From the NCBI GenBank assembly GCA_944474755.1, contig OX104112.1, forward strand, positions 4,002,001-4,066,000: 64,000 nt of DNA, read 5' to 3'. Source of the stretch: Limnoperna fortunei. Taxonomy: Eukaryota > Mollusca > Bivalvia > Mytilida > Modiolidae. The notes below the pieces were generated by a model. The model was not told the origin of the DNA. It saw nothing but the letters and a program-made list of their open reading frames with translations, and ran no database searches. How positions within the stretch are numbered: position 1 is the stretch's first letter; the number at the start of each line of letters is the position of its first letter. Made by a program: the position numbers and the translations under genes. Below are positions 41,185 to 53,745 of this stretch, piece after piece.

Positions 41185-42700
41185 AGTAAGCGATCTGTGT
41201 GCCAAGCTTATACAAGACAAAATATTGTGTCGTAAACAGCCGGCAACCATGCAGGAAGTGATCTGTGTGCCAAGCTTATACAAGACACAGAATTGTGTCA
41301 TAAACAGCCGGCACAGTGGAACTGATCTTTGTGCCAGGCTTATACAAGACACAGTATTGTGTCATAAACAGCCGGCAACCATGCAGGAAGTGATCTGTGT
41401 GCCAAGCTTATACAAAACACAGAATTGTGTCATAAACAGCCGGCACAGAGGAAGTGATCTGTGTGCCAAGCTTATACAAGACACAGTATTGTGTCATAAA
41501 CAGCCGGCACAGAGGAAGTGATCTGTGTGCCAAGCTTATACAAGACACAATATTGTGTCGTAAATAGCCGACAACCAGGAAGTGATCTGTGTGCCAAGCT
41601 TATACAAGACACAGAATTGTGTCATAAACAGCCGGCACAGAGGAAGTGATCTGAGTGCCAAGCTTATACAAGACACGGTATTGTGTCATAAACAGCCGGC
41701 ACAGAGGAAGTGATCTTTGCGCCGAGCTTAAAAAAAGACACAGTATTGTGTCTTTTACAGCCGGCACCCAGGAAGTGACCTGTGTTCCAAGCTTATACGA
41801 GACACGGTATTGTGTCATAAACAGCCGGCACAGAGGAAGTGATGTTTGCGCCAAGCTTATAAAAGACACAGTAATGCGTCATAAAAAGCCGGCACAGAGG
41901 AAGTTCTGTGTGCCAAGCTTATACGAAACACAGTATTGTGTCATAAACAGCCGGCATATACGAAGTTTTCTGTGTGCCAAGCTTATACAAGACAGTATTG
42001 CGTCATAAAAAGCCGGCACAGAGGAAGTGACCTGTATGCCAAGCTTATACATGACACAGTATTGTGTCATAAACAGCCAGCGCCATATAGGAAGTTTTTT
42101 GTGTGCCAAGCTTATACAAGACACAGTATTGCGTCATAAAAAGCCGGCACCGAGGAAGTGATCTTTGTGCCAAGCTTATAGAAGACACAGTATTGTGTCA
42201 TAAACAGCCGCCGTATAGGAAGTTTTTGTGTGCCAAGCTTATAGAAGAAACAGTATTGCGTCATAAACAGCCGGCACCCAGGAAGTGACCTGTGTTACAA
42301 GCTTATACGAGACACAGTATTGTGTCATAAACAGCCGGCACAGAGGAAGTGATCTGTGTTACAAGCTTATACGAGACACGGTATTGTGTCATAAACAGCC
42401 GGCACAGAGGAAGTGATGTTTGCGCCAAGCTTATAAAAGACACAGTACTGCGTCATAAACAGCCGGCACAGAGGAAGTTTTTTGTGTTCCAAGCTTATAC
42501 GAGACACAGTATTATGTCATAAACAGCCGGCATATAGGAAGTTTTATGTGTGCCAAGCTTATAGAAGAAACAGTATTGCGTCATAAAAAGCCGGCACAGA
42601 GGAAGTGACCTGTGTGCCAAGATTATACAAGACACAGTATTGTGTCATAAACAGCCGGCACAGAGGAAGTGACCTGTGTTCCAAGCTTATACGAGACACA
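41185..42700. repeat. 64-bp array with internal palindrome, about 24 copies
   Basis: The unit is GAAGTGATCTGTGTGCCAAG, then CTTATACAAGACACAGTATT, then GTGTCATAAACAGCCGGCAC and AGAG. Every unit contains GACACAGTATTGTGTC or a variant; GACACAATATTGTGTC at 41544 is a perfect 16-bp palindrome. HindIII and NaeI sites recur once per unit. Units vary from about 58 to 65 bp, mainly in the CACAGAG/CATATAG segment before GAAGT. Frames of up to 117 codons cross it but change motif with each indel. Confidence 0.95.
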
Positions 42701-43600
42701 TTGGGTCAAATACATTTTTAAAAATTACAATAATTATTATTTATATAACTAAAATCTTTTATTACAACGCACAAAACGCAAGTTCCAACTGTAATTGTAA
42801 ATGACATAAGTTTTACAAATTACTATTGGATTCAGGATTTAACAAAAAAGGGGAGGGCGCTCTGGACTTTATTTTTATCACAGGTGCTGATAGACGCATG
42901 CTATATATGCTTCTTTTGTAAACCGGGAAGGTCTAAGCACCACGCCCCCCCCTTTTCCACTTGATTCGTCACTGACTACTATATCAGATATATATGACTA
43001 TAGATCAGATATTTAATTTTTCTATAAACATGTTTAGCCAATAATGCATAAGTATGAGAATTGTTCAACTTGTAATCAGGTGAAACATTCATTTTAAAAA
43101 TGTAATTTAAATAACTACCCGACAATATTTTACAGACTATAGGATGGGTTGTAGGAATAAACTGACCTCAATTGTGGAAAAATTTTACGTCATATAATTA
43201 AATTACTCGTTACAGCATCTTTTACCTTATTTAAAAAATCTGACATTGACCAAACTGTTCTGATTTAGTCAAATTTGTTAAAATTACCCATTGTCATTTT
43301 TTAATGGTGAAAATTTACCATAAGCTAATGGTTTAAACAGGCTTGTTCCAGTTGAGTCGATTTGAATTCAAATAAAAATAAAAACCTAATTTAAATATTT
43401 ATAATTCCATTCTTTAAACATTTTCAGAAAATTGTTGACCCGAGCTACCTTAAGTGACGTAACATTATTTTGACAACGTTTTGTTAAGAATCGAAACTTT
43501 GTCGATTAAAATAGTAAGTTAACATCAATCAAATTGAACCATCGTCAAATATGTAAATGTAATTTCCCTTTTAATTTTCATATGTATTGATACAATAGAG
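42701..43600. other. AT-rich intergenic stretch
   Basis: No gene or array recognised. Confidence 0.45.
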
Positions 43601-43652
43601 TGGTGCTTTGTGGCCGAGTGATTAAGGTAGTCATCTACTGTTGATGACGCTG
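43601..43652 (+). mobile_element. SINE head scrap
   Basis: GTGCTTTGTGGCCGAGTGAT followed by TAAGGTAGTCATCTACTG matches box A and the following part of the first SINE family; the rest is absent. Confidence 0.65.
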
Positions 43653-43779
43653 AATTAACCAATATTCTTAATTAGATAAATTGGTGCCTGTCCTGACACT
43701 TGTTCAACAACTGACCAGCAGTGACCTTTGACGAACACATGGTGCCGACTGGTTAACGTTGATCTGTAATAAATCGTCT

Positions 43780-44430
43780 GCAGTAGTCCGTCTACTTGTT
43801 CTACAGTAATCGACGGATAACACTAGTTAGTCTACAGTAATCGACGACTAACGCTAGTTGGTCTACAGTAATCGACGGCTTACACTATAGTTAGTCTACA
43901 GTAATCGATAGCTAAAACTAGTTGGTCTACAGTAATAGACGGCTAACACTAGTTAGTCTGCAGTAATCGACGACTAACGCTAGTTGGTCTACAGTAATCG
44001 ACGGCTAACACTAGTTGATCTACAGTAATCGACGGCTAACTATGGTTCGTCTGCATTAATCGACGGCTACAACGAGGCGATCTGCAGTAATCGACGGCTT
44101 ACACTAGTTGTTCTACAGGAATCGACGGCTAGCATTAAGTGGTATACACTAATCTACGGACCAATTTGCCTACATTAAACTTAGATTGTACACAGTAGTT
44201 GACGGCTGACAATAATTGATCTACATAATCTACGCTAACCATAAGTGGTCTACAGCAATAGACCGCAGACACGAGTTGATCTGCAGTAAGCGAGGGCTAA
44301 CATTAGTGGTCTATAGTAATTGACGGTTAACACTAGTTGATCTACAGTAATGAACGACTTACACTAGTTGGTCTGCAGCAATCGCCGACGAACAATAGTC
44401 GCATGATGTCTACCTGCAGTAAATTCCATA
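43780..44430. repeat. 31-bp minisatellite, about 20 copies
   Basis: The unit is GTCTACAGTAATCGACGGCT followed by AACACTAGTTG. The centre (43800-44100) is regular; the right end is increasingly degenerate (GTCTGCAGCAATCGCCGACG at about 44370). Confidence 0.92.
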
Positions 44431-44627
44431 AAGTTATATTACCAGGTGACTAAAAATAGTTAATCTGTAGTGACCGACGTCTAAAAATAAAAATATGAAG
44501 TGTCAAACACAGTTAATAAAAGACGCCTTCGGTTATCTGACGACTAGCAATAATGGGACACGTAGTGAGGAGGTGACTAATAGGATTGTCTGAAGTGACG
44601 GCTTACAACTCGTGGGTTATTTATAAA

Positions 44628-44750
44628 TAGCTGCTTATATAGAGGACATTGTAATAATATCTTGACTGCACAAGGGAGAGTGGTATTGCCTGAAACATTG
44701 ATAATGCCTGAAACAAACTGTATGCCGATCAATTGTCACACAGACTGAAT
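44628..44750. repeat. Interspersed repeat related to 13.63 kb, with a lone satellite monomer
   Basis: ATAGCTGCTTATATAGAGGA, ATCTTGACTGCACAAGGGAG and CCTGAAACATTGATAATGCC follow the order seen at 13627-13695. Directly after comes AAACTGTATGCCGATCAATT then GTCACACAGACTG (44714-44747), one diverged copy of the 31-bp monomer that forms the array at 45.9-46.9 kb. Confidence 0.75.
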
Positions 44751-45074
44751 TTTGTATACATTTTTTATTTCATACATTTTTCTCATACAGGTGCTATATT
44801 GTGTTAAAAAAAACTAAAACCCAAGATTGTATTTGTATATATACTTAAATTTATTTATTGCAAATTTCACACACAATAAGTTTCAACTTATATCTAAGTT
44901 GTGGTCGTGAAATTTAATACCAGTGTATTTATGTAGACAAATGCTTTGCGTGTTTTATGCATAATAACTTCCTGCAGATATTGATTTTTTTTCTAAAAAT
45001 GTGTAGCCAACCGTGCAAAAATATGAGCACTGTTCACATATAGACACCCAGGTGATCGAAACACGCCTTTTAAA

Positions 45075-45174
45075 AACTCCGGGACGACCTGATCAGAGTG
45101 ACAACAGTCTATTACTGAGTCTATAACTCCGGGCCGACTTGATCAGAGTGGCAACAGTCTATTACTGAGTCTAT
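45075..45174. repeat. 50-bp tandem duplication
   Basis: AACTCCGGGACGACCTGATC begins at 45075, and its variant with GGGCCGACTTGATC at 45125; both continue to ATTACTGAGTCTATA. Confidence 0.9.
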
Positions 45175-45569
45175 ACATGTAAGTTTTGTTGTTTGTTTTC
45201 ATAATATTGTATTGACCAGATATTTGATAACGGAAGTGTTCAATATGTTTTCCTTTTTATTATCTTTTAAATTTTAAAGTGAAATTTTTTAACAAATTTA
45301 ATTTATAATTAGGCTCCCCGTCACTATTACAGTAAAAATGAATCCATTATTTTAATAATATGACATAAACAAACCTCAACTTATACTGTAAAATTTGTCT
45401 TATTACCAATTTTCAATTAAAAATGTAAAAATAACATTGAATATATATGACTATTGTTAGTTTTCGGTTAAACGGCGGCCGTTGTCAGTGGAGACTATGC
45501 GACATGGAGTTTAAATACAGTTATAGTCGAACTGAAACATACAGGTAAAGTCGAACTGCATACTTTTTA

Positions 45570-45660
45570 AATGTCGTCAAGTATTTCTATATAAGTCTAC
45601 GAGCGGTCTAATGTCGTCAAGTATTTCTATATAAGTCTACGAGCGGTCTAATGTCGTCAC
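45570..45660. repeat. 40-bp tandem repeat, 2.2 copies
   Basis: AATGTCGTCAAGTATTTCTA followed by TATAAGTCTACGAGCGGTCT occurs at 45570 and 45610, with a partial third copy at 45650. The two full copies are identical. Confidence 0.93.
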
Positions 45661-45894
45661 TTGATCACTAACAACAATGTTAATTGTAATATTTCTTACG
45701 TAATCAATCGTACATTCAGTCAGGGATATTGCATACTTCCGTTAATGTTATTGATTCAGCAAAAGTAAAATTCGCCTGTAAAACTGGCACATATATGTAT
45801 GTTATTCTTGTCGCCAACGACGGATTATTATTCAAGCATGAAATTCAAATTCGCTATTACATATTTACTTTTATATACTAGCTATTTACCGCTC

Positions 45895-46895
45895 ATTTGT
45901 AACACAGACAACTGTATATCACTCAGTTGTCACAGACTAACTGTATACCGCTCCGTTGTCACACAGACAAACTGAATACCGCTCAGTTGTCACACAGACT
46001 AACTGTATACCACTCTGTTGTCGCACAGACTAACTCTATATCGCTCAGTTGTCGCACAGACTAACTATATCGCTCAGTTGTCGCACAGACTAACTACTTA
46101 TATACCGCTCAGTTGTCACACAGACAAACTGTATACCACTCAGTTGTCACACAGACTAACTGTAAACCGCTCAGTTGTCACACAGACTAACTCTACACCA
46201 CTCAGTTATCACACAGACAAACTGTAAACCGCTCAGTTGTCACACAGTCTAACTCTACACCACTCAGTTGTCACAAAGACAAACTGTATACCACTCTGTT
46301 GTCACACAGACTAACTGTTTAACCTCTCAGTTGTCACACAGAATAACTGTATACCGCTAAATTGTTACACAGAATTACTGTATGCCGCTCAGTTGTCTCA
46401 CAGACTAACTTTATCCCGCTCAGTTGTCACACAGACAAACTGTATACCGCTAAATTGTTACACAGACTTACTGTATGCCGCTCAGTTGTCACACAGACTA
46501 ACTATATACCGCTCAGTTGTCACACAGACAAACTGTATACTACTCAGTTGTCACACAGACTAACTGTAAACCGCTCAGTTGTCACACAGACAAACTGTAT
46601 ACCACTCTGTTGTCACACAGACTAACTGTTTAACCGCTCAGTTGTCACACAGACTAACTGTATACCGCTAAATTATTACACAGACTTACTGTATGCCGCT
46701 CAGTTGTCACACAGACTAACTTTATCCCGCTCAGTTGTCACACAGACAAACTGTATTCCACTTAGTTGTCACACAGACTAACTATATACCACTCAGTTGT
46801 CACACAGACAAACTGTATACCACTCAGTTGTCACACATACTAACTGTAAACCGCTCAGTTGTCACACAGACTAACTCTACACCATTCAGTTGTGT
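45895..46895. repeat. 31-bp minisatellite, about 31 copies
   Basis: The unit is CTCAGTTGTCACACAGACTA followed by ACTGTATACCG. Variants with CGCTAAATTGTTACACAG and with CACTCTGTTGTC recur in the same relative order around 46320-46480 and 46610-46740, showing block duplication of about 290 bp. The open frames across it are incidental. Confidence 0.94.
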
Positions 46896-46982
46896 ATACC
46901 ACAGTGTTCACAGGTGCGCAATCACAAGAAGGCCTGTTAGTTACTTTACCACTAGGCTATCAAGGCCCCACAAATAAGTATA

Positions 46983-47010
46983 ACCAGAGACATATAATAA
47001 CATGTCTCTG
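46983..47010. repeat. Perfect hairpin
   Basis: ACCAGAGACAT and ATGTCTCTGGT flank an AT-rich loop of about 8 bases, just right of the 31-bp array. Function unknown. Confidence 0.7.
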
Positions 47011-50000
47011 GTATAATTTAGTAATTCTAATATAATTATAACAAATTTGCTTAAAAATAGACAAAGATCTTGACAACTTGGAACGTTATAAGACAAGTCT
47101 GACCGTATTATGCCGAGTGGTCGTAACTACGCTCCAAGTGGTCGCGATCCGGGTTGTGCGTGGTCCGAGTTTCCATTTCCTGTTACCATAGACAAGTGTT
47201 TATTGCATTATTTTCAATAAATCATTATCTTGTATATTTAGTTGTACAATTACGTTTCGTGCAATCGTTCTCGCTAGTAATTAATATGATAAATATGCTG
47301 AAAATTCGTTTAGTTGAGATCAAAATGAATATACCAATAAGTGAGTTTAAATATCTGGCTATTTTGTTCTTAAAATATTGTTAAAATTTGTTTGTTAAAG
47401 AATTTTCTTAATAAATGAATTTAAGGAATAAATACACAGTCAAATCCGTGTTAATAATCGCAAGCTATTTTTGCGACAAGATCGGTACCAGCAGTATTGG
47501 TTTTAAGAACATTTCCAAGGCTGTGCACGGGATGGGGTACCTGCGCATTGAAAACAATGTTTTTGGAAGGTAACTAACGTAAAGAAATGTTTTGTTAATG
47601 AAAACAATTAATGTGTTTAATATTAACTCTACGACACTGTCCAAGTCTCAATCTAGTACCATGTCACAGCAAGATTTTAATGTCAACGAGTTCAGCTTCA
47701 GATATCGGTCGAAAATTCTGCCATGCCATGTGCTCACCTTGACACTAGCTTACTTACTTGTTATGGGGGTTTTCAAACGCGGCTGTGTTAAGGCAACCAC
47801 GGAGTTATATGGATGTAAAATGATATATAACAGGGTATCAACATAAAAACCGTACTACACATACAAAACCACAACGTTTTAAAAGAATTAATATATTTTT
47901 AACATGTAATGGTGTCGCCCAAACAACTTATTGTGAAATAAGATTTGTCGTCATTTTCTCCTTACTGTCACGTGACTTGTGAATGGAACAAGTTGTGGGA
48001 CCCAAAATGCGTCCGGTGCACCAAGTAGATCTATTCAATTTGTTTAAAACCTGGTATTGCTGTGTTCAGAATTAAAATACCAAAGCGTAACCATCTGCTA
48101 TTACTATGATATATCCTTAGTTCTTTTATTCGGGACCACTTTCCAAGTGTATTCAATACCCCCCTTTTACCTTAAGGATAGCGTGTTCGATCATTTGAAA
48201 AATATGCATCAGACAATCTAGTGCAGCGAGATTGAATAAACAGTCAACACCATCTGCCTACCTGTAAAATTTTATTTAGATCTGACCTCATCTTCAATAT
48301 GCGCTAGTGCAATTTATAACCGATTTTAAATTTCTTTCCTTATTTAGCGATTTAAATTTGCGTATTAAAACGCTGGAGTGACTACACCAGTTCCGGAACG
48401 CCCTAAAAACGGCAACGACGTCATCGTCGTCAAGTTTCGAATGATTACGAAAGCGCAGACATATTACAATATTTCTTGTTCTTATTAATGAAAAAAACCA
48501 TTTACATTGTAAAATTAACGTCATTAATACGTATACTGAACAATAACCCTTAGCATACAAGATCAATGATGCAATTTATTATGGATTATCAAGAACTGTA
48601 AGGAATACCTATGCTATGCCGCTATGGTTGATATTTCGATAAATGTCTTGCAATTTAAACTTTATTTGTATCCACGAGACAGTGTGAGGGTTTAAGGGCA
48701 GGCAATTTTTGCTGCTTCACAATAACATTTTCCATACCATGTAACAGTACATGGTCTTATTAATACTAGTAAAGAACTCCCTAATTAAGACAATAGTTTA
48801 GTATAGATCTAGTAGTAAATTACTGAATACTGGGCCATGCTGTGTTGGTCCCTTGTTTTACCCTGAATTTTACCTTCTTATTAGAGAAGCAACAATAAAT
48901 TATAGCTCTTTATGTTAATAATTGTACCTTTTTGGTGCAGTATATAAGATTCAAATGTCTTAAATATGAAGTATCAATTATCTAGATCATGGCTGTATTG
49001 AGACTGTAATTTGTTGCATATTTTTTCTTTTCTTTTATAAAAGACCAAAAATCTAGACTCAGAAAGCAAATTATGCATACCACCACACAAGTTATGTCCT
49101 CCTTAAGCTGTGTGCTTAACAAATATTTTGTTCTTGGTCAGAACAAAAAAAGTTCTCATGTTCACAATTTCCCCATGCATTCTATCTTACTTTGAAAAAC
49201 AATGTAACAATAGGTTACTCCTAGATAAATAAAACCTGATCCAAGTCAAAACCCCCTCAACAAGTTCCTATTTGATTTTTTTATGCAAAAGGAAAATATC
49301 AAAACAAACTAACTGAATGCAAACAAAACAATAAGTTCCAGTAAACTGCAATTGCATTTCTGTTGGTTAAAGCAACATGTGAGGTCCTGTCTGCAGTCAT
49401 GGGCAGTGTTTATCCATTATTGTTATATTAATGTAAATAATCTTCATCAATGGCTGAATTTTAATTTGATATTTGCATTGAGATTTTGGTCATTTAGGTA
49501 ACATTTGTCAATTTTGTATAGCTGTTCACAATCTTAACGTGATAAAAAAGGGGGTGTAATGCTATGTTCTTAATGCAATGTGTCACATTTGACAACTTTT
49601 TCTAGATCTTCTTGAAAATACAGTTAAGTGTAGTCATAGTATCAACAGACATATAAATCTATAAATGGTTTAAGCCCATGGACTATTCTTATCCAAGCAA
49701 TAAAATTTATTAAAAATTTCCTTCCTGGTCTCAGACATTGTTTACTGCAAGTTCTCATGTGTTTATGAACTAACACATTTAAATTAGACATGTTAGAAAT
49801 TACATTCTAAATTTGACATGGATTGTATGAGTTTTGTCTTCTGGCAAAGGAATTATTTGAAGAATAATAATAAAATAAAAATACATATATTCACATTAAT
49901 TTTAATTATTAAAGATCACATGCACTATAACTGTTGGATTTTGTAATTAAAAAGTAAATTTAGTTTTAAATACTTATATGCTGCATGTTACAATTTGTTC

Positions 50001-51120
50001 GATTAAATCTTAAATACATCTTGGAATATCAGCTGCATCTTTTGTGGCAAAGTCCATTATGAAATAGGTCACATGACTTCTAATTTTCCATAATATATGC
50101 CAAGCAACATATGCTCACTAAGATTTTATGTTTAAGTGTATGTAAACTGTATTTATCATTTTCAGCACAAATTCAAAATCCATGACACTTGGAGAAAATA
50201 TTGTTCCAGAATTACTTGAAATTTTGTCAATTTAGTTCTGTGTTATGTATGTCTTCTTTCCATCAGAATTAAAATACATGAAGCTGTGTCTTTTGTAGCA
50301 AAGTGCACTATGAAATAGACCACATGACTTCTAATTATCCACATTAATTGCCAATCAGTATGTTCATTAAGATTTTCTGTATAAGTAAACTGTATCAGTG
50401 TCAGCACAAATTTTAAATCCATGACTTCCAGAAAATGATGAAATAGACTGGAATGCATTTCTCTCTTCTTAATTGCTTACCCTACAATTAACAAACAACC
50501 AACTTTAAATATAATGTTATAAATGTATAATTATAATATCCAATTTATTATTAAAATCATAAATTTTAAAATTTGGGAATATGGGTATTAAAATTGATAA
50601 AAAGTTAATGTTTAAACTAAATAAAGAGGAATTTAGTTTTATAATATTATATTCTGGACCCATCTGTATATTTATGAATAAATATAAAGAGTATTAAAAT
50701 ATTGTTAAATACTGAAAATTATTTTATAATAAAAACCCCAAAGGGTCAAATCTTGACCATTTAAAATTATGTGGGTGTAAATGATTAATATAGATAAAAT
50801 ATGTAAGACATTAAAAGCATTTTTTGTTAATAAATGAATCATAATCTAATGTTTTGGAGTCAGTATACATATCTTTAATGAACTTTCACCTCTTAAACTA
50901 TCTATCAAATCTTTTATTCTCTCTTTCTAAACCTGGGTTTGTAACTGATGAATTGACCTGCATGTTTCAACAAATGTATGTGATATTACTATTTGAGCAA
51001 CATGTATAAACTAGTATTTCTGTTTAATGTTTTAGCATGACAATTTTAAAGACAATGTACTTATATGGAATTGTGCAAAATTAAGTTTTAGTTAGTTACA
51101 TGGTTTGAGTATATTGTGTA
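47011..51120. other. 4-kb AT-rich intergenic region
   Basis: Apart from the 250-bp diverged duplication at 50.0-50.45 kb, I see no array, transposon protein or exon pair. Frames at 47592-47846 (+) and 48294-48566 (-) show no recognised domain. It may be upstream or intronic sequence of a neighbouring gene. Confidence 0.45.
50035..50450. repeat. Diverged 250-bp tandem duplication
   Basis: CTTTTGTGGCAAAGTCCATT (50039) and CTTTTGTAGCAAAGTGCACT (50289) each lead through CACATGACTTCTAATT, CATTAAGATTTT-type sequence and CAGCACAAATT to ATCCATGAC. Divergence is high, so this is an old duplication. Confidence 0.8.
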
Positions 51121-51124
51121 AAGG

Positions 51125-51161
51125 TTTTTTTTTTTTTTTTGGGGGGGGGGGGGGTGGGGGG
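51125..51161. repeat. Poly-T / poly-G tract
   Basis: Sixteen T are followed by fourteen G, then TGGGGGG. Length may be unreliable in the assembly. Confidence 0.9.
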
Positions 51162-51935
51162 TATAAGAATTGCAAGCAAGCCTATAGCCATTGTTCAACA
51201 ACCATTTCATAATTCTCGCATACAGATAGTTCCAATACGGGCTTGTAACGTTTTGATAAACAGTTTTGGTCGAAATAGGTAGCAGTCAAGACTGTCATCA
51301 ATCATTCCCCGAGAAGATTAAATCGAAATCTCTTTAATGAATTTGTGTACAATTATTATAACGGCAACACAGAGTTACTATTTTCTTGTACATACCTTAG
51401 TGTTCCTGTCTTTTGTGCAGCCTCGTATGGCTTAAGGTAATTAAAAAGTTAGCTGGTTCTCACTAGCACGTTAAATGGCGATGCAAGAATTTGTTTCACG
51501 TTGACGTTACCGGAAGCTGCGTTAGTTCATGTAGTTTATGTCATACAGAATGCTCCACAAGTCAACGAATTCGACTAAATACAAAACATTTAAGATTTTT
51601 TATTTACCTGACTCTAAAGAATAAAAAACAATGTATAATTTGAATACGTAGGGAACTTTTATTGAGAGTTGTCATTTTCTCCCAACCTAAAACCAATTGA
51701 CCAATCAAAACGCTGTAACCATGGGAATGTCTGTTGTCGGTAGATTGCAATGCGATCGTCAAATAAATTAATGAACTTGCCTTAACGTACCCGCGAAGTA
51801 CTTGAAACGGTCTCGCACGGACTTTGACACTAGCTGCGGAACCGTGGCTTTTAAGTCTTTTAAGCTGTGTGTGTTTTGGGGCCGTGGGGGGGGGTGTAAT
51901 GTCTAATTTAGACTCTAAATGGTGTCGAGTACAGT

Positions 51936-53130
51936 TCGCCCGAAATTTCGTTCGCACCAGAGTCAGTTCGTCCCAATACTTCCTCGCACGCGTCGATTCG
52001 CCCCAATTTCTATTAGCACTGGGTCGTTTCGCCCCGGTAAACTATTTTATATATAATAATACATGAGTTATTTTTGATTGTTGTATATGATTAGCCAGAT
52101 ACTGTACATTATTTTGTTAGTTTATGGTGCAGGTGTTTGATATGTGGTTATCTGATTAATAGGTGAGCACAATCAGCTGTAATTAATTATTTGCTTGTTT
52201 TTTTAAGACTTTAAATTGTGTATATAACTGACGACTTTCCAATTTAAAAAACGCCACCTAGTGCCCACTTCAGGTACTAAAAATTGTGGATGAAGCCGTA
52301 GTTTGTTCTGTTGCAAACTTGAAATGGACAATTGTCTTTGATAAATTTCCATGCTTCGAGTGAATGACAGGTGTCAATATATATGAGCGAGGATGTAATT
52401 AAAAAACCATGCTTTTATCGTTAATTAATTAACCGATGTCTATTCACCCATGATTTACCTGTTGCTAATCTGAGTTTTAACCCCAGCTGTTTTATAGCTT
52501 GATTAAGCAAGCTTACCGGTGACAAAGGTGTTCTAATATTCAAACTCACCCGTTGCTTATGGCTATAGTAACATCTACTAATGAGGTTAATTAGATAAAA
52601 TTGGATTGGCATTGACAAACAATACCAAAACAATGCAGTATCTTTATTTCAATATCATACAGTGTAGTCTTAAAGTGATGACAGTCATAGTTTTTTTAAC
52701 AGGAAGTAAAAGGGGAGATAAATCATGTAAAACTGGAAATGGATCAATTATGTACCTGAGTCGTTGACTACTAATAGCAAGCCAAGAAGCCAGCAACATA
52801 TTAGCTTTTTTAATTTAATTTTAAATTTTTTAATTGAAGCCATTTTATTGCAAATTTATTAACAACCAGTGAATGTAACAATTGTGCAGACATTAATTAA
52901 CTGCCATATTGTGTAGACATTAATTAACTGCAATATTGTGCAGACATTAATCAACTGCCATATTGTGCTCTTAACAACTTTTTTAAGTAAAGTCATTTAA
53001 TTGCATTTGCATGTTAATTAATCGTTTAAAATACTTTGAAAAAAACTCGTTCTTCTATATCGGGGGTAGAAGACCTGAGGTGAAACAATCCGGGGAGAAT
53101 ATGTAATCGGGACGAAATGACACGGAACCA
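51936..53130. mobile_element. TIR element, TCGTTTCGCCC family, copy 2
   Basis: The left end (51936-52042) has CAGTTCGCCCGAAATTTCGT, GTCGATTCGCCCCAATTTCT and GGGTCGTTTCGCCCCGG. The right end (53060-53130) has the inverted, more eroded motifs GAGGTGAAACAATCCGGGGA and ATCGGGACGAAATGAC. The AT-rich interior is unrelated to that of copy 1 by eye and holds a 33-bp, three-copy repeat. Confidence 0.65.
52888..52972. repeat. 33-bp tandem repeat, 2.5-3 copies
   Basis: GACATTAATTAACTGCCATA followed by TTGTGTA recurs with GCAATATTGTGCA and ATCAACTGCC variants. Confidence 0.85.
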
Positions 53131-53464
53131 TGTCTAATGATCATCAGTTATGTCATGTCTTTCCTTTGAGCATCGTAGGAAGACCATAGAAAAATGTACC
53201 GAGACAATTTAATATAAAATATATTATAAGTTATAATTTGCATTGAATTATTTTGGCATTAGATGTATTCCAAAAACTGAACGAACATTCATGTACATAA
53301 CATTGTTTAGAACTAAATAATATTTTAAAAATAATAACATAATATTTTAACACTAAAATAGTCTGAGAATATTATAAAATTAAATTTGAACTGAAAAATC
53401 GTTATTTTAAATAGGATTTTATCGGTTGGGGTTGTCAGGTTACTTATAGTATGGAAAGGCTTGC

Positions 53465-53745
53465 CATGGATCATAGTAGGTAACGTGTTTGGAGAGTGTC
53501 AGTTAATAGTACGGAAAGCAGTGGATCATAGCTATAGTAGGTAACGTGTTTGGTGCCGTGGACCATAGTAGGTAACGTGTTTGGAGAGTGCCATGAAAGC
53601 CTTGCCGTGGACCATAGTAGGTAAGGTGTTTGGAGAGTGCCATGAAAGCCTTGCCGTGGACCATAGTAGGTAACGTGTTTGGAGAGTGCCATGAAAGCCT
53701 TGCCGTGGACCATAGTAGGTAACGTGTTTGGAGAGTGCCATGATG
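53465..53745. repeat. 49-bp minisatellite, about 5.5 copies
   Basis: ACCATAGTAGGTAACGTGTT, then TGGAGAGTGCCATGAAAGCC and TTGCCGTGG, repeats at exactly 49 bp (53611, 53660 and so on). The first units are rearranged or truncated. The 111-codon minus frame is an array artefact. Confidence 0.93.

Noticed and set aside
41225..42288. Several plus frames with repeated CVPSLYKTQYCVINSR-type peptides
   Set aside because: Products of the 64-bp array; frames break at each unit-length change and no unique sequence is attached.
46018..46977. Plus frames rich in SHRLTxYRSVVxQTN
   Set aside because: Products of the 31-bp array.
47104..47165. GCCGAGTGGTCG and AAGTGGTCGCGATCCGGG as another SINE head
   Set aside because: Only the short box A-like string fits; the spacing and box B do not match either SINE family.
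51824..52066. 80-codon plus-strand frame containing FARNFVRTRVSSSQYF
   Set aside because: It overlaps the terminal motif array of the TIR element, which explains the repeated residues.
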